Assembly: GCA_900547825.1 (NCBI GenBank)
Contig: URII01000052.1
Coordinates: 1-16,267 of the forward strand
Reading direction: 5' to 3'
Length of the DNA: 16,267 nt
Origin: an uncultured Porphyromonadaceae bacterium
Lineage (GTDB): Bacteria; Bacteroidota; Bacteroidia; Bacteroidales; Muribaculaceae
Positions 8,811 through 15,145 of the stretch are shown piece by piece. Each line of letters begins with the position of its first letter. Position 1 is the first letter of the stretch. The notes under the pieces are model-generated. The model was not told where the DNA came from. It worked only from the letters and a program-made list of their open reading frames with translations, and searched no databases. The translations under genes were made by a program, and so were the position numbers.

Positions 8811-8855
8811 GTAGTCAAATCGTTGCGTTTATTTCGCTGAAAATGCGTAACTTCG
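8804..8855 (+). promoter_or_regulatory. Shared bipartite upstream block, copy 1 (before the 257-aa gene)
   Basis: TATTTTTGTAGTCA (8804-8817), a 21-nt spacer, then GAAAATGCGTAACTTCG (8839-8855). Both parts and the exact spacing recur on the minus strand at 15074-15125 upstream of the 198-aa gene. The second part holds TAACTTCG, one base off the -7 consensus TAnnTTTG. The ATG follows 3 nt later, which would give an almost leaderless mRNA. No -33 box is conserved between the two copies. It is probably a promoter with an operator or cassette-junction function. Confidence 0.75.
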
Positions 8856-8858
8856 TGT

Positions 8859-9632
8859 ATGAGAAAAAATGCCATTCAGCTTATTAGAGATATTATTGCT
8901 GCATATTACCATGATATGCAGCAATTTGAAGCATTAATTGCTAATTATATAGCGAAGCACGGAAAATTCTTAACTTATGAGGTTCAGCATATAGAAACTA
9001 ATAATGACATTACATTTGAAGATGCCATATTATATGCTGAATTTTATTCCATACTCTATAGAATTTCTGATAATAGCTTTTGCTATTATTCTTCGGCATG
9101 GGTTGGTTCATCATGTTTTTACGCATATCAAAAGGCCGATACAGAATACCATAAAATTTTAGTTCTAAAACTACTTTATTCATGTTTAGATTACGCATTT
9201 CATAACAAAAAACAATTTGTAATTGGTGGCTTTTATGGTGGTATTGATAAAACAGCGATCAGATATGATAATATTTTGAACTCTCGAGCTTTCGATAGAC
9301 TAATTCCTGAACCTCAGATGCTTTATTTGCTATTCAATATACTCCAGAAACTTCTTTCTTATTTTGAAAAAATGGGAGCCACTGATTGGGATGTTATTTC
9401 TGCAGGTCATACATTTGGAGAAGTATGTTCAATATTTAAGAAGTATAACCTAACAGATTATGCTGCTCTTAAAGAATTAATTGACACATCGGTTGCAAAC
9501 GTCGGTCCTATGACAAATGATCCTGATTTCATTGCAAATAGTGAATGCTCGTATGACATTATTTCCAAAAAACTTTACCAAGACCTGTCGGATGATGCTA
9601 TCAGATATTTAGAATTTTTACACCCCGAATAA
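8859..9632 (+). CDS. Hypothetical 257-aa cytoplasmic protein, orphan cargo gene
   Basis: I do not recognise this protein. It is probably soluble, with no signal peptide or transmembrane helix, looks mainly helical, is rich in Tyr, Phe, Ile and Asn and carries an acidic C-terminus (LEFLHPE). The gene is clearly AT-rich compared with the mobilization genes. It has its own conserved upstream block ending 3 nt before the ATG and a conserved downstream block 2 nt after the stop, so it forms a self-contained cassette rather than an operon with the NTPase. Small, AT-rich, soluble orphan genes in such cassettes can be interbacterial-toxin immunity genes; that is only a possibility here. An accessory role for the NTPase is the alternative. 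Confidence 0.8.
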   Translation: MRKNAIQLIRDIIAAYYHDMQQFEALIANYIAKHGKFLTYEVQHIETNNDITFEDAILYAEFYSILYRISDNSFCYYSSAWVGSSCFYAYQKADTEYHKILVLKLLYSCLDYAFHNKKQFVIGGFYGGIDKTAIRYDNILNSRAFDRLIPEPQMLYLLFNILQKLLSYFEKMGATDWDVISAGHTFGEVCSIFKKYNLTDYAALKELIDTSVANVGPMTNDPDFIANSECSYDIISKKLYQDLSDDAIRYLEFLHPE

Positions 9633-9634
9633 AT

Positions 9635-9694
9635 GTCTTTTAGAACACAATAAATAGTCCATAACTTTGAACTATCAAACTCAATGTTATGGAC
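9635..9694 (+). promoter_or_regulatory. Shared 60-bp promoter/operator block, copy 1 (after the 257-aa gene)
   Basis: The order is GTCTTTT (9635-9641), 15 nt, GTCCATAACTTTG (9657-9669), 16 nt, GTTATGGAC (9686-9694). The same elements with the same spacings are on the minus strand at 14396-14455. TAACTTTG (9662-9669) is a perfect -7 box, and the CTTTT 20 nt upstream can act as -33. GTCCATAAC and GTTATGGAC are perfect 9-bp inverted arms, 20 nt apart, covering the -7 box and the ATG of the mini-ORF. This suggests a regulated promoter pointing into the mobilization module, antisense to the relaxase gene. Confidence 0.7.
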
Positions 9695-9905
9695 TTCCTT
9701 AATTACAACTCCATCAAGAAGCCGCGGGAGCCTCAAAGCCCGCGCGGCGTTCACTGTCAACTCGGCTTCCGCTTTCAAAGAAGACGTTAACATGATGCAT
9801 ACTATCGTAGACGATACACTCTCTTATATTCCGTGGGGCGGCGAAAGGGAGAAATCGCAAATTCATTCCATGCAGATAATTATTATCTCCGACCTTTGGA
9901 CTTAG
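9689..9905 (+). pseudogene. Frameshifted mini-ORF of the MD..LNYNS/RAAFTVNS type
   Basis: ATG 9689 begins MDFLNYNS, closely similar to the start of the mini-ORF at 14261-14401 (MDASFSYLNFNS). The frame then loses register and stops at 9788-9790. The matching RAAFTVNS segment (9741-9764) is in the +1-shifted frame, which is open from an ATG at 9684 to a stop at 9903-9905. I read this as one short gene broken by a single frameshift. Changes between the two copies at GCG/GCA and ACT/ACC are silent in the RAAFT frame, which favours that frame as the coding one. The 3' end overlaps the relaxase gene by 23 nt on the opposite strand. Function unknown. Confidence 0.45.
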
Positions 9906-11280
9906 GTCTTTGGTATTTGTCTTTGTCATTATCATTCCATGGTAAATCGGATGAGGAACCGCCTGCGCCGGTGCCGATATGCGGTGTCGGGATTCCTCCG
10001 ACGGCGGTCTCCAAGGCGATGGCAAGGAGGCTGTGCTGTGATTCATCAACCTGCTCCCACGGCTCAAACAGCTCGTTGACCAATTCATGAAGAGTAATCG
10101 CGCCGCTGTCGTACTTGTCAATAAGATTCTGAGACAGATTATATGATGTGTTCTTGAACTCGTTGCCGTGAAACAGCGTGGTGATTGACAGGCTGGGGTA
10201 CAAACGGTTGGGAACCCAGCCGCTTACAAGCTCCGCTCCTGATGACAGCCGGTATCTCTCGGGGTATGCCAGGTGGTGCAGCTCTTTCGCACGGTTGTGT
10301 TCGGCATTATAACGGCTCTCCCATTCGGCAGCTCGTTTGGTCGCCGCGTCGATTTCCTTTTGGTAAGAGTTGTGTTCACGGAGCGAATCGGCTTTCAGAT
10401 CATCGTACCGTTTCTGCATCTCGGAGAGCTGCTTTTGTAATACGGCAATCTGTCTGTCCTTGTCAGCAACTTCCTTTTCAAGTTTAGGCAGTTCCCCGGT
10501 CCCGAGCCAAGACAAGATACGGTTCTTGCCGTCCTTCGCTCCTTTCTCGACCGCCTTCTTTTCGGCATCGAGTTTCTCAATCTCGGCTGTGAGTCTTTCA
10601 ATGTCAGACTGAAGTTCGAGTGCTTGCTGACGGTTGTATTGCTGTTGCGTCTGATGTCTGGCACCACTCGCCACGACACCTCGTTTCAATCCGAATCCGG
10701 CCATCGCCTGCGCGTATGTGTCCTGATATTGCCGGAGCTTGCCGCGTGTCATCAACTCATTGGCGCATAGCCTCGGTGCCGGGGTCTTTTCCTTGTACTT
10801 CTGTTCACCCTCGCGCTTACGGCGAGTGCGTGGTGCAGTTATAATGGGTACAACCGTTGCATGAAGGTGGGGAGTCTTCTCATCCATGTGGAGCACACAT
10901 GACACAAGATTATCCTTGCCGAAGGTGTCATGCAGCCATTTGATGTTGGCCCGGCACCAGTCATCAAGGCGACCGGTGTTTGCAAGAGCCATCATCTGCT
11001 CATGCGTGCCGGTCAGAAGCACACGGACGGCACGGGTCTGGTTCTTGCCGACCTTCCGCTTAAGTCCGGCGGTCTCAATACGGTGTTGAATAGCCTGAGT
11101 GCGGTTAACAACGCCCTTCGGAAAGTCTATAAGTTCGCGGTTGAGGTGTGTTCTGTTCTCGTCGGCGTTGTCGGGGATGTGCGGTTTGCCGTCGGCGGTC
11201 TTGCGTTCGATGTGGCATGACATCCCCGAATCGTTGCCTGCGCCACGCTCCAAGTGGCACACAGCATATTGTGTTGTCAT
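9883..11280 (-). CDS. MobV-family relaxase (plasmid recombination/mobilization protein)
   Basis: The 465-aa protein has the MobV catalytic signature HMDEKTPHLH (131-140), the HxDExxPHxH metal-binding motif. Upstream is the family segment 'ENRTHLN' (41-47). A long coiled coil (about 215-350) follows, as usual in Pre/Mob proteins, and the C-terminus is Lys/Arg-rich. It would nick oriT and lead the single strand into a recipient using a helper's type IV system. The start at 11280 (MTTQYAVCHLERG) gives the typical N-terminus; the frame's upstream ATG at 11328 lies inside the likely oriT. It is the last gene of the minus-strand module, 128 nt after the toprim gene, with the oriT between them. No separate MobC-like accessory gene is seen. 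Confidence 0.93.
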   Translation of the reverse strand: MTTQYAVCHLERGAGNDSGMSCHIERKTADGKPHIPDNADENRTHLNRELIDFPKGVVNRTQAIQHRIETAGLKRKVGKNQTRAVRVLLTGTHEQMMALANTGRLDDWCRANIKWLHDTFGKDNLVSCVLHMDEKTPHLHATVVPIITAPRTRRKREGEQKYKEKTPAPRLCANELMTRGKLRQYQDTYAQAMAGFGLKRGVVASGARHQTQQQYNRQQALELQSDIERLTAEIEKLDAEKKAVEKGAKDGKNRILSWLGTGELPKLEKEVADKDRQIAVLQKQLSEMQKRYDDLKADSLREHNSYQKEIDAATKRAAEWESRYNAEHNRAKELHHLAYPERYRLSSGAELVSGWVPNRLYPSLSITTLFHGNEFKNTSYNLSQNLIDKYDSGAITLHELVNELFEPWEQVDESQHSLLAIALETAVGGIPTPHIGTGAGGSSSDLPWNDNDKDKYQRPKSKGRR

Positions 11281-11305
11281 ATAATCTTGAATTAAATTGG
11301 TTATG

Positions 11306-11422
11306 ATAAAATTCCGTATCAATCGCAAATGAGAGCCGGGAGGAGGCTCGATGCTTGATGGCTTTTTCGGGAGAGGTCGGAGACATCGGCAGAAAATGCC
11401 ATAATGAGCTACGGAATTTTAT
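11306..11422. other. Candidate oriT region (13-bp inverted repeat upstream of the relaxase)
   Basis: ATAAAATTCCGTA (11306-11318) is repeated inverted as TACGGAATTTTAT (11410-11422), with 91 nt between. The left arm lies 26 nt upstream of the relaxase ATG, and the right arm covers the stop codon of the toprim gene. MobV relaxases usually act on an oriT just upstream of their own gene, so this is the best candidate. The nick site cannot be named. Confidence 0.55.
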
Positions 11423-12428
11423 TACTAAAATCCTCCCTGCATTCAGCAAGCTGACCAGCTCTTTCGGCAGCTCCTACAACGGGTCTATTCCGGCTTGCCG
11501 CATCCAAAAGGAAGTCGGCGATGTCGAGTTTTGCGGCTCTCTGCTCCGGTGTTGCCATGTCGGATATGGCAGTGACAATTCCGGCAGTCGGAGTAATTGT
11601 GCGGAGCATTGCCAATTTGCCGCGCCATCGGTCTTCGGCATCAAGGTCAGGCCCGAGCCACACTTCCCTTCCTTTCAATACCTGCGAAGCCGTCTGATTG
11701 AGGCATCCACAACATCCGCCACTCGCCAGCCATAGGTACTGCGGGTAATAATGAGAGGCTATTATCGCTGACTTCTCGGACTCCACTATCATGACCTTTG
11801 AACCGGGATAGACTGAAAGCAGGTGCTCCCCGAAGAAGCATTGTACAAGGTTGAAGTCTTCGGGATTGTCAACCATTGATTTCATACGGTGCGCCCACAT
11901 GAAGTTTACCAATCCATCTTCCTTGATGCGGTGTCCGTCGTTGCCGTATCGCATTATCTTCCCTGTGCGAATACGTCCGTTGACATCCATTTGCCAGAAT
12001 ACCGCCGCATCGTTCATACGAGAGCTTGCTCCTACATTATATAATCGGAACAACCGCATGGTTTCATCCTTACCCCATAATGAACTGAGGAATCGGAACA
12101 GAGCCGAAGACTGACATCGATTCATGGATTCAACCATTCGGCTGCGCTCTATGAATGACGGTTGGGAGGGCTGTTTATTGATGTGCAAACTCACAGACCG
12201 ATGGGATGCAATATCATTCAGCCAGGGATGATCTCGGAAGTATTCGGATGGTGTGTAGTGGTATCCGCATTTGAATATACGGTCACATTTGCCCACATGA
12301 TCGGCAAGGAACCGCCCCGTCTGTGTGTCAACATAGCGCACAAGTTTCTTCTGCCGTCCGCAGTCAGGGCATGTCACTTTGATGCGTGGACGGGTGTTAT
12401 CAAGCCGGTATCTGTAATCATTGGTCAT
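11409..12428 (-). CDS. Zinc-finger/toprim protein of the DUF6371 type, replication/mobilization module
   Basis: The 339-aa product begins with a four-cysteine zinc-binding region (C20, C23, C48, C54; 'CPDCGR' and 'KCGYH'), like the zinc ribbons of DNA primases. In the C-terminal half 'MIVESEKSA' supplies the toprim glutamate and 'WLGPDLDAED' the acidic DxD motif. It resembles the DUF6371/primase-like proteins that accompany RepA-like ATPases in Bacteroidales mobile elements; a role in priming element DNA is inferred. I chose ATG 12428 because homologous proteins start shortly before the first cysteine pair. ATG 12482, 13 nt after the upstream stop, is an alternative adding 18 residues. Confidence 0.75.
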   Translation of the reverse strand: MTNDYRYRLDNTRPRIKVTCPDCGRQKKLVRYVDTQTGRFLADHVGKCDRIFKCGYHYTPSEYFRDHPWLNDIASHRSVSLHINKQPSQPSFIERSRMVESMNRCQSSALFRFLSSLWGKDETMRLFRLYNVGASSRMNDAAVFWQMDVNGRIRTGKIMRYGNDGHRIKEDGLVNFMWAHRMKSMVDNPEDFNLVQCFFGEHLLSVYPGSKVMIVESEKSAIIASHYYPQYLWLASGGCCGCLNQTASQVLKGREVWLGPDLDAEDRWRGKLAMLRTITPTAGIVTAISDMATPEQRAAKLDIADFLLDAASRNRPVVGAAERAGQLAECREDFSNKIP

Positions 12429-12495
12429 AGCCCTTTGAATTTTGGTTGGGTGAGGTGTCGTGTATATATAAGCCCGCTTCATCCAACTAACTTTT

Positions 12496-13677
12496 TCAAT
12501 AGTAAAAATCCTGAAGGTAGCGGTAAGGATTACCCTTCTTCTTGCCCTTGTCCACCTGCTCAATCATCCGCTTGTTCTTTAGAAAAGTTATCAGGATCTT
12601 GAGCTTGTAGTCGCTGAGTTCGATGTCTTCGTCGGCGTATGCGTCACGGAGCGCGTCCATGAGCTCGCCATGCCGAAGCAGTGTGTCCGGATTGGAGAAC
12701 GCCGAATCAAGTGCGCTTCGGTGAGTGTCTTCGGATATGTCGTGGTACGGGTCCCATGCCTCGTTACCTTTGGCTTCTGGCGTCGGCACATAGTCCTTGA
12801 TAAGTTCCGGCAAAGCCTCGGTATTAATCCGAAAGGCAAACGAAGGGAAAGTGATATCCCGGATATAGACCGCCTCGACGGTACTGATGGCATCATCGTT
12901 CTTGTCCTTCTCGACACGGAGAACGGTTTCAGACTTGTTGTTGATTTCGGTCCCGATGTGTCCGCGTGCATTCTCGTCGCTCTTGTTCTGGTGAATGATT
13001 GTATGGATGTGGAGATTATATTCTTCCGTCCACTTCATCAGATAGTTGACTATAAGGGTCGCTTCGCGGGGACTGTTGATGTCAAGCATAAGGTCACGGA
13101 TGCCGTCAATGATAACCAGTCCGACCGCCTGTGTATTGCGTATCTTATGGTCAATCATCCCAATGCGGTCTTCTACCGAATATTTGCGCAGGGCGAAATA
13201 CTTTATCCTCTCATTGATTTCCTGATTGCTCCTGTGGGTCAGTCGAGCGATACGCTTGAACACACGGAAGGCATGATATTTGCTCTGCTCGGTGTCGAAG
13301 TATAGGATTCCGTTTTGGTTCGGAGGCATATTTCCTCGATAATTCAGGATTGTTGAATTAGTCATCGCCGCTGCCGTCATCGCCGACACGTTAAAGGTCT
13401 TTTTGCCCTTGGGCTTACCGATTGAGGCACTGAAATTGCCGAAAGTGCAGGCTGGTGAATCCACTATATAAATGGCAACCGGCGGCGGTGGTACCTCCTT
13501 GTCGATATCAAGCTGTGCCTCATTGCATAACCTCTCGTAGCGCACAGCCGCTGCATCAGGTGCCAGTAGTCCGGCCCCGCTTTCGACTTCAGCGATGAAA
13601 CCGCCAAGTGGGTCAGATAAACTGTAACCCTGTTTGCTGGCGGAATTGTTGGGAAGATACATAAATTCTTGTGCCAT
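12496..13677 (-). CDS. RepA-like RecA-fold ATPase/helicase of the mobile element
   Basis: The 393-aa protein has a Walker A-like loop GKPKGKKT (87-94) and a Walker B 'VGLVIIDGIRDLM', followed by 'HTIIHQNKS'. This is the AAA_25/RepA layout found in hexameric plasmid helicases. The C-terminal part looks like a winged helix ('LITFLKNKRMIEQ'). ATG 13677 (MAQEFMYLPNN) begins 4 nt after the DUF3853 stop, a clear operon junction; the same frame is open farther upstream but only overlaps DUF3853 coding sequence. It probably unwinds or helps replicate the excised circle together with the toprim protein. The family call is good, the exact role inferred. Confidence 0.82.
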   Translation of the reverse strand: MAQEFMYLPNNSASKQGYSLSDPLGGFIAEVESGAGLLAPDAAAVRYERLCNEAQLDIDKEVPPPPVAIYIVDSPACTFGNFSASIGKPKGKKTFNVSAMTAAAMTNSTILNYRGNMPPNQNGILYFDTEQSKYHAFRVFKRIARLTHRSNQEINERIKYFALRKYSVEDRIGMIDHKIRNTQAVGLVIIDGIRDLMLDINSPREATLIVNYLMKWTEEYNLHIHTIIHQNKSDENARGHIGTEINNKSETVLRVEKDKNDDAISTVEAVYIRDITFPSFAFRINTEALPELIKDYVPTPEAKGNEAWDPYHDISEDTHRSALDSAFSNPDTLLRHGELMDALRDAYADEDIELSDYKLKILITFLKNKRMIEQVDKGKKKGNPYRYLQDFYY

Positions 13678-13681
13678 AGAC

Positions 13682-13987
13682 CTATTTTCTTCCACCGGTT
13701 TTACGCCCAAACAGCTCAAGAGCCATTTCAGCATCAATGACAATTTTTCTCCCATACTGCTTGATTGCAGGGGCGAGTTTACCTTCGTTCTTGATGCGGA
13801 GTGCTGTTGTCTTGCAGCAGCCAAGGAGATCTGCCAGACCCTTGAGTCCGAAAACATACTTTTTGTTGGTGGTGTCGATAACGACATCAGGTTGTGGTGC
13901 TCCCGGTTTGGAAGCAGCCTGTACGATGGTGAAGAGTTCTTCACCGGTCATTTGCCATAAAGGTTTATCGAATAATTTTTCCATCAT
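13682..13987 (-). CDS. DUF3853-family helix-turn-helix protein
   Basis: The 101-aa protein starts MMEKLFDKPLWQMTGEEL, the typical opening of DUF3853 proteins of Bacteroides mobile elements. 'GLADLLGCCKTTALRIKNEG' forms a MerR/excisionase-like helix-turn-helix (about 50-70), followed by a beta hairpin and a basic C-terminus. It is the first gene of the operon and is likely a DNA-binding regulator or excision/replication factor. The second ATG, at 13984, is an equally possible start. The upstream promoter candidate is at 14057-14087. Confidence 0.82.
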   Translation of the reverse strand: MMEKLFDKPLWQMTGEELFTIVQAASKPGAPQPDVVIDTTNKKYVFGLKGLADLLGCCKTTALRIKNEGKLAPAIKQYGRKIVIDAEMALELFGRKTGGRK

Positions 13988-14056
13988 TGTTTTAATCGTA
14001 TATTATTTGCAGCCTTACATGAGTGGATCCATGCCCATGTTTCGGTTTTATGACTG

Positions 14057-14087
14057 CAAAGGAAATACGATTCATTATACAATGCAA
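14057..14087 (-). promoter_or_regulatory. Candidate promoter of the mobilization operon
   Basis: On the minus strand TTG (14087-14085) and TTCCTTTG (14064-14057) are 20 nt apart. The -7 box has one mismatch to TAnnTTTG. The transcript would start about 65 nt before the DUF3853 ATG. Confidence 0.4.
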
Positions 14088-14192
14088 TTAAGTGCTGATT
14101 TTCAGACCATTATTTAACTTGATTTCTCTAAATCAGAATATCGGCACATAATTCCGGCACACGTGCGAAAAAAACAACAAAAAATCCCCGGC

Positions 14193-14212
14193 ATTTCACA
14201 TAAATGTGAAAT
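14193..14212. promoter_or_regulatory. 9-bp inverted repeat, operator or terminator
   Basis: ATTTCACAT (14193-14201) and ATGTGAAAT (14204-14212) are perfect inverted arms separated by 2 nt. Read on the minus strand, a T6 run follows 8 nt later (14184-14179), so it could terminate transcription leaving the mini-ORF at 14261-14401. It is equally a good dimer site for a regulator. The flanks are very AT-rich (TATATA runs at 14237-14254); I see no other gene between 13988 and 14260. Confidence 0.45.
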
Positions 14213-14260
14213 AAGTGTCGTTTCTTTGCGTTGTTATTATATATTATTATATATAAAGGA

Positions 14261-14401
14261 CTAAAGATAAATTCTTGAGCGAAAAATAATACCTATCCTG
14301 TATTTGACCGCCGACGAGTTGATGGTGAACGCTGCGCGGTCCTCGTAGCCCGGCACGTACTCTGCAGAGTTGAAATTGAGGTAAGAAAAAGAAGCGTCCA
14401 T
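14261..14401 (-). CDS. Possible 46-aa mini-ORF of the MD..LNFNS/RAAFTINS type
   Basis: ATG 14401 begins MDASFSYLNFNS, and RAAFTINSS follows at residues 22-30; the stop is at 14261-14263. A perfect -7 box lies 20 nt upstream of the ATG, in the shared 60-bp block. The start ATGGAC, the LN[FY]NS segment and the RAAFT[VI]NS segment recur at the other copy (9689 onward), with silent third-position differences in RAAFT. That argues for a translated peptide. Length and composition match no family I know. It could be a leader peptide, a small regulator, or a remnant of a longer gene cut when the module was inserted. Confidence 0.45.
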   Translation of the reverse strand: MDASFSYLNFNSAEYVPGYEDRAAFTINSSAVKYRIGIIFRSRIYL

Positions 14402-14455
14402 AACTTGTGGTTGTTAGCCACAAAGTTATGGACGGTATACGGTTCGCGAAAAGAC
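14396..14455 (-). promoter_or_regulatory. Shared 60-bp promoter/operator block, copy 2 (after the 198-aa gene)
   Basis: Read on the minus strand: GTCTTTT (14455-14449), 15 nt, GTCCATAACTTTG (14433-14421), 16 nt, GTTATGGAC (14404-14396). The spacings equal those of the copy at 9635-9694. In this copy the loop sequence extends the arms into a 15-bp stem with one bulge (GTGG/CCAC), so the RNA or DNA could form a strong hairpin. It points toward the mobilization operon, so it might contribute to its transcription. Confidence 0.7.
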
Positions 14456-14472
14456 GGGATTAGAGATAGGAA

Positions 14473-15069
14473 CTATTGATAATATGCTTCATCATTAAAA
14501 CCATAGAATACGGCATCATAACTGTCAGTTACCTCAAGGTCAGAATTGAATTCAAGGATTCGCCTTTGATAAGTAGCTGCTGCTCTACCATTATGAAATT
14601 TTGAACGTATATCTGTAAATACGCAAGACAAATTTCCATTCCTTGTATCAAGAAAACGCAACACTGGAGTTAATTTTTCAGGAATATTATCCGATAACTT
14701 TTGAACGACAACAATATCTTCGCTAAATGTATTAGGATAAACTTCAAATTCAAGAGGGTCAATAAGGGGTTCTAAGAGAACACCGTCTTTAGTTGAAGCA
14801 ATGCCGATATATCCATCTTTACGGATTTCAAATGACTCTGAGGGAATAATTCCAAAATTTGAAAAAGGATTATAACCTGAATTACCTATCGAATCATAAT
14901 TTACAGGAATAATGATTTCTTGTTTTTCTTTAGAAAATATGCCTAATTGACTATCTCTCTCGATTTTATAAAACCATTCATTCTCATTAACAATAGCATA
15001 GACGATGCCATTGATCAAATCCCATAGTGTTTTATGCTCTGAGTCAATCTTGAAACTATTTGAATTCAT
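14473..15069 (-). CDS. Hypothetical 198-aa protein with WG-repeat-like segments, orphan cargo gene
   Basis: No family is certain. Two segments, around 'LGIFSKEKQEIIIPVNYDSI' and 'DGYIGIASTKDGVLLEP', resemble WG/KWG beta repeats (a G-I/L strand, a turn with K/D, then I-I-P-x-x-Y-D). The protein looks soluble, acidic and without a signal peptide. The gene is AT-rich and lies directly behind the recombinase gene, in the same direction. It has the conserved upstream block 4 nt before its ATG and the conserved 60-bp block 17 nt after its stop. The arrangement is the same as for the unrelated 257-aa gene, so the flanks are shared while the coding part is exchanged. Immunity or defence cargo is a reasonable hypothesis but unproven. 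Confidence 0.78.
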   Translation of the reverse strand: MNSNSFKIDSEHKTLWDLINGIVYAIVNENEWFYKIERDSQLGIFSKEKQEIIIPVNYDSIGNSGYNPFSNFGIIPSESFEIRKDGYIGIASTKDGVLLEPLIDPLEFEVYPNTFSEDIVVVQKLSDNIPEKLTPVLRFLDTRNGNLSCVFTDIRSKFHNGRAAATYQRRILEFNSDLEVTDSYDAVFYGFNDEAYYQ

Positions 15070-15073
15070 ATTG

Positions 15074-15125
15074 CGAAGTTACGCATTTTCTGCGAGACTT
15101 TGGCTATCAGATGACTACAAAAATA
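15074..15125 (-). promoter_or_regulatory. Shared bipartite upstream block, copy 2 (before the 198-aa gene)
   Basis: On the minus strand TATTTTTGTAGTCA (15125-15112), 21 nt, then GAAAATGCGTAACTTCG (15090-15074). Both parts are identical to the copy at 8804-8855; the spacer differs apart from a few bases (TCGC near its end). The ATG of the 198-aa gene follows after 4 nt. Confidence 0.75.
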
Positions 15126-15139
15126 CTTACAAGTACTTG
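15118..15139 (-). terminator. Possible terminator after the recombinase gene
   Basis: CAAGTACTTG (15130-15139) is a perfect palindrome, and on the minus strand it is followed by TAAG and then TATTTTTG, which opens the shared block. The stem is weak. Its position, directly after the recombinase stop and before the T tract, mirrors the hairpin at 8783-8803. Confidence 0.4.
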
Positions 15140-15145
15140 AATACA

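Noticed and set aside
9575..9793. 72-aa minus-strand frame with 'ELTVNAAR', also partly conserved opposite the second mini-ORF
   Set aside because: Between the two copies this frame needs a Thr/Met change where the opposite frame has a silent and a Val/Ile change. The promoter and ATGGAC start also lie on the other strand.
11355..11735. 126-aa plus-strand frame over the oriT and toprim gene
   Set aside because: It overlaps the 3' part of the toprim protein antisense and the likely oriT; low-complexity composition and no conserved motif.
12670..13305. 211-aa open frame on the plus strand
   Set aside because: It is the antisense shadow of the RepA-like ATPase, which has clear Walker motifs; no start or promoter supports it.
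9635..14455. Mobilization module as a simple transposon with terminal inverted repeats
   Set aside because: The inverted copies are at its edges, but there is no transposase inside and no visible target-site duplication next to the GTCCATAAC tips. The repeats read better as promoter blocks of cassettes.
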